A stretch of DNA of 64,000 bases from Candidatus Poseidoniales archaeon (GTDB lineage Archaea > Thermoplasmatota > Poseidoniia > Poseidoniales > Poseidoniaceae). The notes under the pieces are model-generated. The model worked only from the letters and a program-made list of their open reading frames with translations. It searched no databases and had not been told where the DNA came from. Within the stretch, counting starts at the first letter, position 1, and every line of letters begins with the position of its first letter. The stretch lies in the NCBI GenBank assembly GCA_003602575.1, contig QQRY01000054.1:32395-96394 (forward strand). Direction: 5' to 3'. Made by a program: the position numbers and the translations under genes. Of the stretch, positions 19,163 through 29,118 are shown in pieces.

Positions 19163-20694
19163 AATAATTTCATCTGCCCAGGCGGTGTTGAATCATCATC
19201 TTTAGAATCACTTTTGATTTCGGCATTAGTATCTACCAATTCTTCTTCAGCATAATCATCACTCGGTAAGATTTGAATTTTTGATTTCTCTTCATTATAA
19301 CTAGAAATAATGTCCTTAGTTGAGCGGCGACTGAGAATCAAACCCGCAAGAGTGGCGTGCTCCTCTCCTGATAAATTATAACTCATAGATATTGAATAGT
19401 CATTTGGATCACCAACTATAGAATTAGGAGATAAAAGTGATGTCAATATAGGTAACATCTCATCCCTAACTGTAGATTTACTTATGCCGGGGCCCTTCGC
19501 TAATTGTTCAATAATTGATGGTCTAATGTTTGCTGAATTTCTACGAAGAAAATTAGGATATGACGGATATATTCTTTCGGCAAATGGATTCTTATTGACT
19601 ACTGATGCTGCAAGTCCTGAAAGTTGTCCACTCCAATACCATGACCTATGTGCAGTATTGTCGTATTGTGCAGACAACATCTTTGAAGAAACACTCAATG
19701 CTTGGTTACCTCGACGTAGAATCATTTTATCTGAAATCAATGAGGGATTATTCCAGTGAATCCAATTTAGTAACTCATTAGGTGATTTGTCAATTGTTCT
19801 TCCAGCTTGAACTGCTTCGGATGCTGTTGAGCAGCGATATAATTTATCTAATCCTGGAAATACTTCGACAGAAATATCGCGTTCTCCTGACTCGATAAAT
19901 GATTCAACTAATTGTACAGTTAACAAGCCATCAACTGTAGTTGAAATAACTTGTAAATCACGGACTAGGGCCCTTAAGTCGCCAGGATTTCGCTCTACTA
20001 GTTTCTCGACCGCTTGTGCCTCGAATTCAATATCTTCAGATTTCAATACTCTTCTAGCAATCCTTCTAAGTGCTTCGTCATTGGCTCTTTCAAAATTTAA
20101 TGTAATCAAATGTTTTTGAAATCTATCTCGTGTAGAACGCCAAGAAGAACCCTTGCCCCACAAACCCATAACTTCATTGCATGCTAAAATGACTGGTTGC
20201 TTTGTTTCATTCAATAGCCTCAATAATTCTGCTTTACCTCCAGAATCACCCGAAAATGTAACCGGATTACCACCGACTTCCTCTCCCATTATGGCCTTAT
20301 TCAACTTATCTTGATTGACTTTCTTTAAGCCTCCAGATAAATGATCAACTTCATCGAGTAAAATCAATGTTCTCTGCTGCTTATCATTTGGATTGTGAAA
20401 CAAGGAACGATGAGTGGCACCTTGAGTAGCAGCTTTACGTATCGTAGCAGCATTTCTTGCATCAGAAGCGTTTAGTTCAATCACACTCCAACCCATATCT
20501 TGAGCCACTGCTCTTGCAACTGTGGTTTTGCCAACACCTGGTGGTCCGACTAATAGTAATGCTTTTTTCTTAGGCATACCACCTTGCCATTGATTAAGCC
20601 AATCACGAATTTTTCTTCTTTGGGCATCATTACCTTCAAGATGGCTTTCTGATTTTGGCCGATATCTCTCGGTCCAATCACTTACAGTAGCCAT
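19159..20694 (-). CDS. rfcL: Replication factor C large subunit
   Basis: WTERYRPKSESHLEGN, LLLVGPPGVGKTTVARAVAQDMGWSVIELNASDARN, LILLDEVDHLSGG. Confidence 0.95.
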   Translation of the reverse strand: MATVSDWTERYRPKSESHLEGNDAQRRKIRDWLNQWQGGMPKKKALLLVGPPGVGKTTVARAVAQDMGWSVIELNASDARNAATIRKAATQGATHRSLFHNPNDKQQRTLILLDEVDHLSGGLKKVNQDKLNKAIMGEEVGGNPVTFSGDSGGKAELLRLLNETKQPVILACNEVMGLWGKGSSWRSTRDRFQKHLITLNFERANDEALRRIARRVLKSEDIEFEAQAVEKLVERNPGDLRALVRDLQVISTTVDGLLTVQLVESFIESGERDISVEVFPGLDKLYRCSTASEAVQAGRTIDKSPNELLNWIHWNNPSLISDKMILRRGNQALSVSSKMLSAQYDNTAHRSWYWSGQLSGLAASVVNKNPFAERIYPSYPNFLRRNSANIRPSIIEQLAKGPGISKSTVRDEMLPILTSLLSPNSIVGDPNDYSISMSYNLSGEEHATLAGLILSRRSTKDIISSYNEEKSKIQILPSDDYAEEELVDTNAEIKSDSKDDDSTPPGQMKLF

Positions 20695-20762
20695 GGATTT
20701 TCCAATGTTCGAAGGTTCTTGAACATTAACTTAGAAATTATTGAATTTCTATTATTACAGAA

Positions 20763-22442
20763 CTAATAGAGGGATTCAATATCCACTCTCTTTTGTTCAC
20801 CTGAATCTCGAGACCTAAGTGTTACGGTATTATCCTCTAGAGTTTGGTGATCAACTGTTATACAAACGGGAACCCCTATTTCATCCGCTCTTGCATATCT
20901 TCTTCCGATAGAACCGCTCGAATCATACAATGATATAACACCAGATTTAGAACAAATCTTTGAATTCAATTGACGAGCAATTTCTCCCATTCCATCTTTC
21001 TCAAATAAAGGAAATACGCAATAATCAACCGATGCAATGTTTTGGTTTAGTCTTAGTACTGTGTAGCGTTCATCACCCTTTTCAATTTCATCATAAGCAT
21101 GATCTAGTACATGCCAAATAATCCTATCAATTCCAAAAGCAGGTTCAACTACATGAGGGATGAACCATTCACCAGATATCACTTCGGTGTTCTGATTTCT
21201 CTTTACATGTTCAGGATTGACCATTATTGATTCACCAGAATCAATAGTAACTTCACAAGGAAATTCTGTATCTAATGGTAAATTCTCAATGGCTAACTTG
21301 ACTGCGCCTGCAAGTGAACGAAATGCTGGCCCAGCAACTGAACCTTCAATAGTCCACCCATCGATTTCAATAGTTTTAGGTTCCTTAAATTCACGTCTAG
21401 CTCTCAATGTCTTACCGGTAAAATTTTCATGAGCCTGTAAATCATAACATCCTCTGTGAGCAATACCAACACACTCAACCCAACCATATGAGCCAAGAAT
21501 TTCTGCATCCCAGCAATCGAGCGCATAATGAGCCATTTCATCAGACTCATGTTGCCTAAAACGTAATTTATCAGCGTTGATGCCTACTTTCATCAAGAAG
21601 TCATATGTCATTCCTATGAAATAACCCACAGTTGAATGTCTGATTAAACCGGATTCTACTGCATCAGATAGTGGCTTGGATATCTCTTCTCCACTATCGG
21701 GAATAAGTGAAAATAATATATCATCCCACTTAGATAGGTCATGATTTATCTCTTCTTCAGGGTCGATAAAATACTCCAACTCGGCCATATTAAATTCTCT
21801 CAATCTAATCATTCCTTGCCTAGGAGAGATTTCATTTCGATAGCCTTTACCGACCTGAATTGCTCCAAACGGTAACCTTTCGCGGTTATGTCGATATAAT
21901 GATTGAAAAGAAGTGAACATACCTTGTGCGGTTTCAGGACGAAGAAAACCTTGACGGCCTGATTCACCAGCACCAATCGTTGTGTTAAACATCAAATTTT
22001 GTGCTGTTATTGCACTCCAATCATTTGCACCACAGATAGGGCAAATAGGTTTTGAATCATCTAAAAGTTGCTGAAGTGCAGTTTTTGATAATGCATCTGG
22101 ATTAGGGTGGAAATCTTCGAGAAGAGTGTCAGCTCTACTGGCCTCTCCACATGCAATACAATCTGTCATGAAGTCTGAAAATTCACCAACGTGTCCGCTA
22201 GCCTCTAGAACCTCATATGGAGTTACAGTAGGACATGAAATTTCTGTGATATTACCGAGTGAAGTCCAATGATCAATCCAAGTCTGATTCACTCGATTCC
22301 TAATTCTTCCCCCAACAGGACCAAAATCATACAAACCTTTGGAGCCTCCATGGATTTCAAATGCTGGAAGAATAATTCCTCGGCGTTTAAGCATACCTGA
22401 TAATCTCTCTAAACGACTGCTTTCAACGTCCGACATAGGCAC
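20763..22442 (-). CDS. glyS: Glycyl-tRNA synthetase (archaeal/eukaryotic type)
   Basis: YDFGPVGGRIRNRVNQTWIDHW, LRPETAQGMFTSF, QVGKGYRNEISPRQGMIRLREFNMAELEYFIDP. Confidence 0.96.
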   Translation of the reverse strand: MPMSDVESSRLERLSGMLKRRGIILPAFEIHGGSKGLYDFGPVGGRIRNRVNQTWIDHWTSLGNITEISCPTVTPYEVLEASGHVGEFSDFMTDCIACGEASRADTLLEDFHPNPDALSKTALQQLLDDSKPICPICGANDWSAITAQNLMFNTTIGAGESGRQGFLRPETAQGMFTSFQSLYRHNRERLPFGAIQVGKGYRNEISPRQGMIRLREFNMAELEYFIDPEEEINHDLSKWDDILFSLIPDSGEEISKPLSDAVESGLIRHSTVGYFIGMTYDFLMKVGINADKLRFRQHESDEMAHYALDCWDAEILGSYGWVECVGIAHRGCYDLQAHENFTGKTLRARREFKEPKTIEIDGWTIEGSVAGPAFRSLAGAVKLAIENLPLDTEFPCEVTIDSGESIMVNPEHVKRNQNTEVISGEWFIPHVVEPAFGIDRIIWHVLDHAYDEIEKGDERYTVLRLNQNIASVDYCVFPLFEKDGMGEIARQLNSKICSKSGVISLYDSSGSIGRRYARADEIGVPVCITVDHQTLEDNTVTLRSRDSGEQKRVDIESLY

Positions 22443-22558
22443 CCCTCAAATTGGCGTGAAGTTCTTTGCCTTTGAAATTGACCGTCATAATTGCGTCATA
22501 TGTAACAATACGCATGGTTAATAACAACTCAGATTTGGCAACTACAACGGGGTCAAAT

Positions 22559-23659
22559 ATGTCTGTTGAATATGATTATGATGTTGTAATCATAGGTGGA
22601 GGGCCTGCAGGTAGTACTGTAGCACGCTACGTTGCTCAATCAGGTGTTAGTGTAATAGTTGTAGATTCTCGTGAATCGATTGGCTCTCCCCTACAATGTG
22701 GGGAGTTAGTACCAACAAATGATGAAATGCGAAGATTATGTCCCAACGTCCCAGATATGGATGATTTATTCAAGACTCCAGAAAGTGCCATTTCAAAACG
22801 TACTGAAATAATGAAAATAATCACTCCCTCTGGAAAGTCACTGGAATTTGACTTTGAAGGACTGGTTCTAAACCGTGTTGCTCATGATGAAGCATTAGTT
22901 GAATTGGCAAAGCAGGCTGGAGCAGAATACAAAGTCGGATGCTTTGTCAATAAAATTGAAGGAAACAGTGTTTTTATTCGCAATGGTGAAGAAATCAGGG
23001 CCAAGGTTATTGTTGGTGCTGGAGGTCATAATGACCCAGTAAGAAGGGCATTTTGGAAAGAAAAGTCGACCAATATCCCGGTTAAATTTTCTCTCAAGGA
23101 AGGGGATTACGGAGATGCTGTCGAATTGCATTTCGGTTCAATGGCTCCTGGCGGTTATGCTTGGATGTTCCCCAAATCCTCAGGCGCTAATATCGGGCTA
23201 GGGATTCAAAAGAACTTTTCAAAGGGTAAATCTTTGAATATTATTGCTAAAGATTTCATCGATAAATATGACGGAACTTCGACATTTAATGGAGCGGGTT
23301 CTCTACCAATGTCTGGGACAATAAAGAAATTCGTCAAAGGTAATTATGTCTTGGTGGGAGATTCTGCTGGAATGGTATTACCATCAAATGGTGCCGGTAT
23401 TACAATAGCCATGATTGGAGGAAGAATTGCAGGTCAAGTTATTGTTCAACATATCAAAAATGATATGAATTTAAGTGAATATGAAAAGATTTGGAAAAAA
23501 CAGATGGGCAGAGTAATGCTAAACTCAAAGAGATCTTTCAAAATTGGTAGTATTATGTTCAGACTACCAGATTGGATGTTAAATTTATTCTTTAATCGAC
23601 TAACAAAAGCAATAATTTGGAGAGCAGTGACTTGTAGAAGGATGTTTTGGATTATTTGA
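22559..23659 (+). CDS. Geranylgeranyl reductase family FAD-dependent oxidoreductase
   Basis: DYDVVIIGGGPAGSTVARYVAQSGVSVIVVDSR; GSPLQCGELVP; GNYVLVGDSAGMVLPSNGAGITIAMIGGRIAG. Alternative ATG at 22514. Confidence 0.9.
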   Translation: MSVEYDYDVVIIGGGPAGSTVARYVAQSGVSVIVVDSRESIGSPLQCGELVPTNDEMRRLCPNVPDMDDLFKTPESAISKRTEIMKIITPSGKSLEFDFEGLVLNRVAHDEALVELAKQAGAEYKVGCFVNKIEGNSVFIRNGEEIRAKVIVGAGGHNDPVRRAFWKEKSTNIPVKFSLKEGDYGDAVELHFGSMAPGGYAWMFPKSSGANIGLGIQKNFSKGKSLNIIAKDFIDKYDGTSTFNGAGSLPMSGTIKKFVKGNYVLVGDSAGMVLPSNGAGITIAMIGGRIAGQVIVQHIKNDMNLSEYEKIWKKQMGRVMLNSKRSFKIGSIMFRLPDWMLNLFFNRLTKAIIWRAVTCRRMFWII

Positions 23660-23678
23660 ACAATAAATTTTCAATATG

Positions 23679-23687
23679 TTTTTTTTT
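23679..23687 (+). terminator. Poly-T putative transcription terminator
   Basis: Run of 9 T about 20 nt after the geranylgeranyl reductase stop codon. Confidence 0.5.
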
Positions 23688-23778
23688 AGCAAATTAACCT
23701 CTTTAGGGTATAGGTAAAGGCGAAGTTTTGAAGTACTCGATACTCACGATTCGCACCATTGGGAAAGTGAGAAAAAAA

Positions 23779-26700
23779 ATGGTTGAAATAGAGTACTTAG
23801 ATTCTCCATACTCCACGGAGGAGTTATTGGAGAAATTATGTCCACCAGTTAGGAACTGGTTCAAGGACTCTTTTCCCGATTTCACTAGGCCTCAGAAATT
23901 AGCTATTCCAGCTATACTGGAAAGAAAAAATCTACTTCTTTGTTCACCAACTGGTTCAGGTAAAACACTAACTGCATTTTTGACAATCATCGATAAGTTG
24001 GTCAGATTAGCACTAGATAATAAATTAGAGAAGAAGGTTCATTGTGTATACATTTCACCAATAAAGGCTCTAGCAAATGATATTCAAAGAAATCTTATCG
24101 GACCTCTAACAGAAATCTCTGAATCATACCTTCCTGATAGGGCTCAGGAAATAAAAGTTGGACTACGAACTGGAGATACAAGTCAATCAGATCGACAAAA
24201 GATGCTAAGAAATCCCCCCCATATACTAATTACGACTCCTGAAAGCCTAGCAATAGCTATCACATCACCTAGATTCCAACCAATTGTTAGTGAATTAGAA
24301 TATATGATTGTTGACGAACTACACTCACTTGTTCCAACAAAAAGAGGGGTCCACTTAGCACTTACATTATCCTATCTAGATACTCTGCTAAAGGTACCAG
24401 TGCAAAGAATTGGTATTTCAGCAACTATGGAGCCACTCGAAAAAGTAGCGGAGTACTTAGTAGCAAGTGATGACCAAGAAAGCAGAAATAATAGCAGCAG
24501 GGTTAGTATTGCTAAGGTATCAGGTTCACGTGAATTAGATTTAGATATTCTAATTACACATAAAAAATTCAGCGACTTGGCTGTAATGAAAATTCTAGAT
24601 GCTAACATAGAAGCCATTGCTGACTTGATTTCGGCGCACACAACAACACTTGTTTTTGCTAACACAAGAAAAATGACTGAAACCATTGTTCAAAGATTAA
24701 GACCGTATTTAGGCGATCTTGTCGCTGGTCATCATGGTTCGATGGACAAGAAAATCAGACTTAATGTTGAAAAGAAATTGAAACATGGCCATCTTAGGGC
24801 AGTTGTAACCTCATCATCATTAGAAATGGGTATCGATATAGGTTCAGTAGATTTGGTTCTTCAAGTTGGAAGCCCAGGTGATATTGCAACTGCACTACAG
24901 AGAATTGGCCGTGCAGGTCACCATGTTGGTGGCATTCCAAGAGCTAGATTTTTACCGACAAGTGTTGATGATTTGATTGAATTGGCTGCTCTTCAGTCAG
25001 CAATTCAGAAAGGTGACATGGATCGGCTAGATTTTCCAGAGAATTGTCTCGATGTTGTCGCACAATTCATGATTGGATTGGTAATTATTAATGAAATCGA
25101 CATAGATGAGGCATTCGAGGTGATTGTCAATGCCTGGTCGTATAGAAACTTCGAGTATGATGATTTCATAGAAGTACTTGATATGCTAGAAGAAGAAAGG
25201 CGAGTATGGGTAGATTGGGAAGAGAATACCTACGGTAAGAGAGGATATTCGAGAATGATTTACTATACAAATATTGGAACTATTGCACCTGATAATTCAT
25301 ATCTAGTTTTCAATGCAGAAGGTTCGATTCTTGGACAATTATCTGGTTCTTTCGTTTCCAATCTAAGAAGTGGAGACGTGATTTTACTCGGAGGTTCAAC
25401 CTATCGAGTTACAAATATTCAAGGTACTAGGGTAAATGTAACTGCGGTTACAGGATATAGGCCCACCGTACCATCATGGTCGGGAGAGGCACGATCTCGT
25501 TCTCGCGAATTATCTAATGCATTGCTTGATTTAATCGGTCATTGTATTATTTCTCTTAGAAAGGAAGTCGACCCAAGGATAATTTTGCGTGATGCTTATG
25601 GATTATCTAATCAGGTCTCCAATGCAATTGCTAGGCACTTAGAGGAACACTCTATAGAATCTTTCCAAGTTCCAGATCCTTCGAGGATGCTGGTAGAACA
25701 AATCATTAGTGGCGGACATCCGACATATATGATTACGACTTGTAGAGGAAGAGGATTTAATACGGCACTTGGATACTTTTTAGCTGGACTTGCTGAAACT
25801 AAGAACATCAGTGTGATAGAGATGTCATTCGATGAAAACGGACTATTACTAAGAACTTCAGAGGAAATTGAGCCACGAGAAATGTATGATTCATTTAGAA
25901 CCAATAATCATATTGAGATTATTGAAAGATACATCATCAGTACCCAAATTTTTGCTAAGAGATTCAAGGAAGTTGCAGGACGTTCATTGATCATTCCAAA
26001 ACGTATCGGTGCCGAAGAGATCAGTCCTCAACAGTTTCAGCAAAAAGCAGATGCTCTTCTAAATAAGCACAGAACAATAGATGATAGTCTTTTGATGCGA
26101 GAAGCAAAAAATGAAATTATGTTCGCAGACATAGACATCACAAGTCTAAACCAATTCCTAAACTCTTGTATTGAGGGTGATGCTCGAATTGTACACCAAA
26201 AAATGACAATTCCTTCAAGACTAGGAATGTCATTATTCATGTCTGCATTTGAAGATTTAATGTCGATGAAAACAAGGGCATTCTTGGTCAAAGATATCGA
26301 CCCAACTGTTTTACAGAGATTACTTGGAACTAGGAGTTTGGCAACTGAACTTACCAGTAAAGAACTCAATGATTATTATCTAAACAAAGCACCAATTCCA
26401 AAGGATGCTCAGGGATTATTGAAACTCATGTCTCAGGGTGGTGGTTTAGATAAATCATTCAATAACCCGCTGTATAAGGAAAAGCTACAGGATATTGAAT
26501 TGAATAAATTACGTGGATGGGTCGGAGAATTATGTCAAAGTGGCAAGATTGTGAAAATAAATAATTGTGGCTCAAAAGAAATTGATGGTAAATGGTTCAC
26601 TCCTTACATGGCAGAAATACACGGAACTTTAGGAAGTCTATCGGTTAACGGTGGTAAAGATGTCAAAGATTTGAGAGAATTAAATATCCAAGGATTAACA

Positions 26701-29064
26701 TTTGATATATCTGCTGAATATGAAGGTAGAACACCAACTAAATGGAATGAAATCCCACTTGGCGACCCTCATGAAGCAATGCGAGTAAAGATAATAGAAA
26801 TGCTTGGCAGTGAAGGACCAAAAACATCTGATGAAATGGAAAAGAGATTACCATTTAGTAAAGAATTAGTCGAACGGATTTTGCATGAACTCGAATCAAG
26901 AAATGTTGTATCTGTTGGTTTTTACAAACAAACCGATGATGCAGAATATATCTTGAAAGTTGATGAACATAGACTAACTGATGGTGATGAAGAAGTTGTA
27001 GAATATAGATGGGTTCAAAATATGGTATTTCAAAAATCATTTGCCCAGTATGATGATGGATTTGCTGCATTTGATTCTCACGTGATTTTCCAAAAACAAC
27101 AAGAACTACTATACAGAGTTGAGGAATTTAGATTTAAGGATTGGAAGGATTTACAATTGGATTCCGATGTGATTATGGGAAGATTGCTCCATAACAGAAT
27201 CGGTTATACAACTAAGAAAAATATTCCAATGCTACTTGGATTAAAACCTGAACCATGGGTTGGTCCAATGGAAGAAGAAATTCTAGCTAAAATCCCTCCA
27301 GGAGTCAATGTTACAAGACAAGAGATAATGCAAGATTTCCCGAAGGGTGAAGAACATAAATCACTTCAACGAGACCTTAAGAGAGCCCTAGATAATCTTG
27401 AGAGACAAATGCTTGTCGTCAAACAATTTGAAGATGTTGTTGGTCGCAGAAGAAGATTATCCCTCTTCCACAGAGTACATGGAGTATATGAGCCAATGGA
27501 CTTTGAATCATCTCTTGTCGATGTTGTTAGGAGGCTCGGCCCAATTAAAGCAAATACACTTAGATTCTACATAACTCGGTCATTCGAAGACTTGACTGTT
27601 GCTCTTATGAATTTAGAAAAATCTGGTAAGATTTCCAAAGTAATTTCCTTGGTACCAGACCCAGAAGCATTCTATTGTATGCCCGAGGAAGTTGAAAAAT
27701 TACAGCGACCTAGAAGAGAAGATAGAAAATTAAGAATTATGACTCAATCGGATCCATATGTTTCGAGATTTATTTGGGAAGTTAGAAGCATTCTCGATAG
27801 AGGATGGTACCTGCCGGTATTCAAGGGAGTTGATCCAATTGGTAAGATTTTGATGTTCAAAGTGAATGATTACTTAGAGATTAAAGATCTACATATTCCT
27901 AATGCATATATTGAAGAATTCTGCCAAGCATTCTCAATCTTATTAGATAATCACTCGGACCAGTTAGTTGACGTTGCAATCCTAAGTAATTTCAACAGTG
28001 AGCCGGTATCAAGTATTGATGAAGTTACTAGAAAATCACTTGAGTCAATCGGGTTCAAGTTAACTGGAGAGAGAATGATTAGAGGAGGTATTGTTGACCC
28101 TCAACCAAGAGAAATCGCAGAAAGAGCTTTGTTCCACAGACATCACCTTCACCAAAATACTCGACTTGAGAATGAAATTTTAGCAATGAGAGAAACTCCG
28201 GAAGTTAGAGATGATTTTGCACTTAGGGGAAGATGTGAGGTTTATCGTGCAGATTTGAAGAGTATGGCAAGTGCAAATAGATTACATCAAGGTATAAATC
28301 TTCGAGGGCATCAAGTTTGGGCAACTTATGAACACTTCCAAGATTTATTGATAATTAGAGGAGAAGAGTACGATCCGGATCTTTGGGATATAGTAGAATT
28401 CTTTAGTAAAAATTCTGATCCTAATATATTCAAAGAACGACATGCTCTATCTCAGTCTGAATTTAGAAAACTCATCCAACCACTGGTTAGAACTGGTCAT
28501 ATTGTCCAGGATTTCCGTGGAGGTTTTAGAACTGTAAGTTTGAAAAGCAATCTAGACCCGGTTGAATTAAGGAAAGAATATCTTCGCAAGATGGTGAAAA
28601 GTTATCCTGTAATAACGCTAAAACAACTCATGAGACTTGCAGGAACACCATTTAAGCCTGAAGAATTAAAATCTGTTCTAAACGGTTTTGAACAGGATGG
28701 AACATTGATTAAGGGATTCTTAATTGAAGACTTACATGAAGTCTGTTGGGGTAGAAAGGAATTGCTTGAAGAGGCTAAAAATATTACATCGATAAGAGAT
28801 TTCGTACTTCCACCTAGCGACCCAATATCACCATACTTCGCTGATATTTTAAAAGAGAAATTTGGATTTGGTTCTGCTTATTTGGTTTTCAAAAATGCGG
28901 AGCCTGTCGCTGCTTTCAAGGCAAATACTCGTAACAAGAGAATCGAAGTCAAGGATTATGAAGGATCTGAGCAAGGATGGCGTATTGTAAAAGAATTCGC
29001 GTGGGAACATCAAATGCCTCTTGAAACCGAATTACGCATAGGTGGAAAGAAACTCACAAAGTGA
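23779..29064 (+). CDS. lhr: Lhr-type ATP-dependent helicase with very long C-terminal extension (1761 aa)
   Basis: FTRPQKLAIPAILERKNLLLCSPTGSGKTLTAFLTII, TPESLAI, MIVDELHSL, ISATMEP, SSSLEMGIDIGSVDLVLQVGSPGDIATALQRIGRAGH. ATG chosen at 23779; ORF extends to TTG 23728. Confidence 0.92.
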   Translation: MVEIEYLDSPYSTEELLEKLCPPVRNWFKDSFPDFTRPQKLAIPAILERKNLLLCSPTGSGKTLTAFLTIIDKLVRLALDNKLEKKVHCVYISPIKALANDIQRNLIGPLTEISESYLPDRAQEIKVGLRTGDTSQSDRQKMLRNPPHILITTPESLAIAITSPRFQPIVSELEYMIVDELHSLVPTKRGVHLALTLSYLDTLLKVPVQRIGISATMEPLEKVAEYLVASDDQESRNNSSRVSIAKVSGSRELDLDILITHKKFSDLAVMKILDANIEAIADLISAHTTTLVFANTRKMTETIVQRLRPYLGDLVAGHHGSMDKKIRLNVEKKLKHGHLRAVVTSSSLEMGIDIGSVDLVLQVGSPGDIATALQRIGRAGHHVGGIPRARFLPTSVDDLIELAALQSAIQKGDMDRLDFPENCLDVVAQFMIGLVIINEIDIDEAFEVIVNAWSYRNFEYDDFIEVLDMLEEERRVWVDWEENTYGKRGYSRMIYYTNIGTIAPDNSYLVFNAEGSILGQLSGSFVSNLRSGDVILLGGSTYRVTNIQGTRVNVTAVTGYRPTVPSWSGEARSRSRELSNALLDLIGHCIISLRKEVDPRIILRDAYGLSNQVSNAIARHLEEHSIESFQVPDPSRMLVEQIISGGHPTYMITTCRGRGFNTALGYFLAGLAETKNISVIEMSFDENGLLLRTSEEIEPREMYDSFRTNNHIEIIERYIISTQIFAKRFKEVAGRSLIIPKRIGAEEISPQQFQQKADALLNKHRTIDDSLLMREAKNEIMFADIDITSLNQFLNSCIEGDARIVHQKMTIPSRLGMSLFMSAFEDLMSMKTRAFLVKDIDPTVLQRLLGTRSLATELTSKELNDYYLNKAPIPKDAQGLLKLMSQGGGLDKSFNNPLYKEKLQDIELNKLRGWVGELCQSGKIVKINNCGSKEIDGKWFTPYMAEIHGTLGSLSVNGGKDVKDLRELNIQGLTFDISAEYEGRTPTKWNEIPLGDPHEAMRVKIIEMLGSEGPKTSDEMEKRLPFSKELVERILHELESRNVVSVGFYKQTDDAEYILKVDEHRLTDGDEEVVEYRWVQNMVFQKSFAQYDDGFAAFDSHVIFQKQQELLYRVEEFRFKDWKDLQLDSDVIMGRLLHNRIGYTTKKNIPMLLGLKPEPWVGPMEEEILAKIPPGVNVTRQEIMQDFPKGEEHKSLQRDLKRALDNLERQMLVVKQFEDVVGRRRRLSLFHRVHGVYEPMDFESSLVDVVRRLGPIKANTLRFYITRSFEDLTVALMNLEKSGKISKVISLVPDPEAFYCMPEEVEKLQRPRREDRKLRIMTQSDPYVSRFIWEVRSILDRGWYLPVFKGVDPIGKILMFKVNDYLEIKDLHIPNAYIEEFCQAFSILLDNHSDQLVDVAILSNFNSEPVSSIDEVTRKSLESIGFKLTGERMIRGGIVDPQPREIAERALFHRHHLHQNTRLENEILAMRETPEVRDDFALRGRCEVYRADLKSMASANRLHQGINLRGHQVWATYEHFQDLLIIRGEEYDPDLWDIVEFFSKNSDPNIFKERHALSQSEFRKLIQPLVRTGHIVQDFRGGFRTVSLKSNLDPVELRKEYLRKMVKSYPVITLKQLMRLAGTPFKPEELKSVLNGFEQDGTLIKGFLIEDLHEVCWGRKELLEEAKNITSIRDFVLPPSDPISPYFADILKEKFGFGSAYLVFKNAEPVAAFKANTRNKRIEVKDYEGSEQGWRIVKEFAWEHQMPLETELRIGGKKLTK

Positions 29065-29118
29065 TTGTAAAATCATTTACCCAATACGTTCAAATTGGAT
29101 AAGATAATAGAAGGGCTG

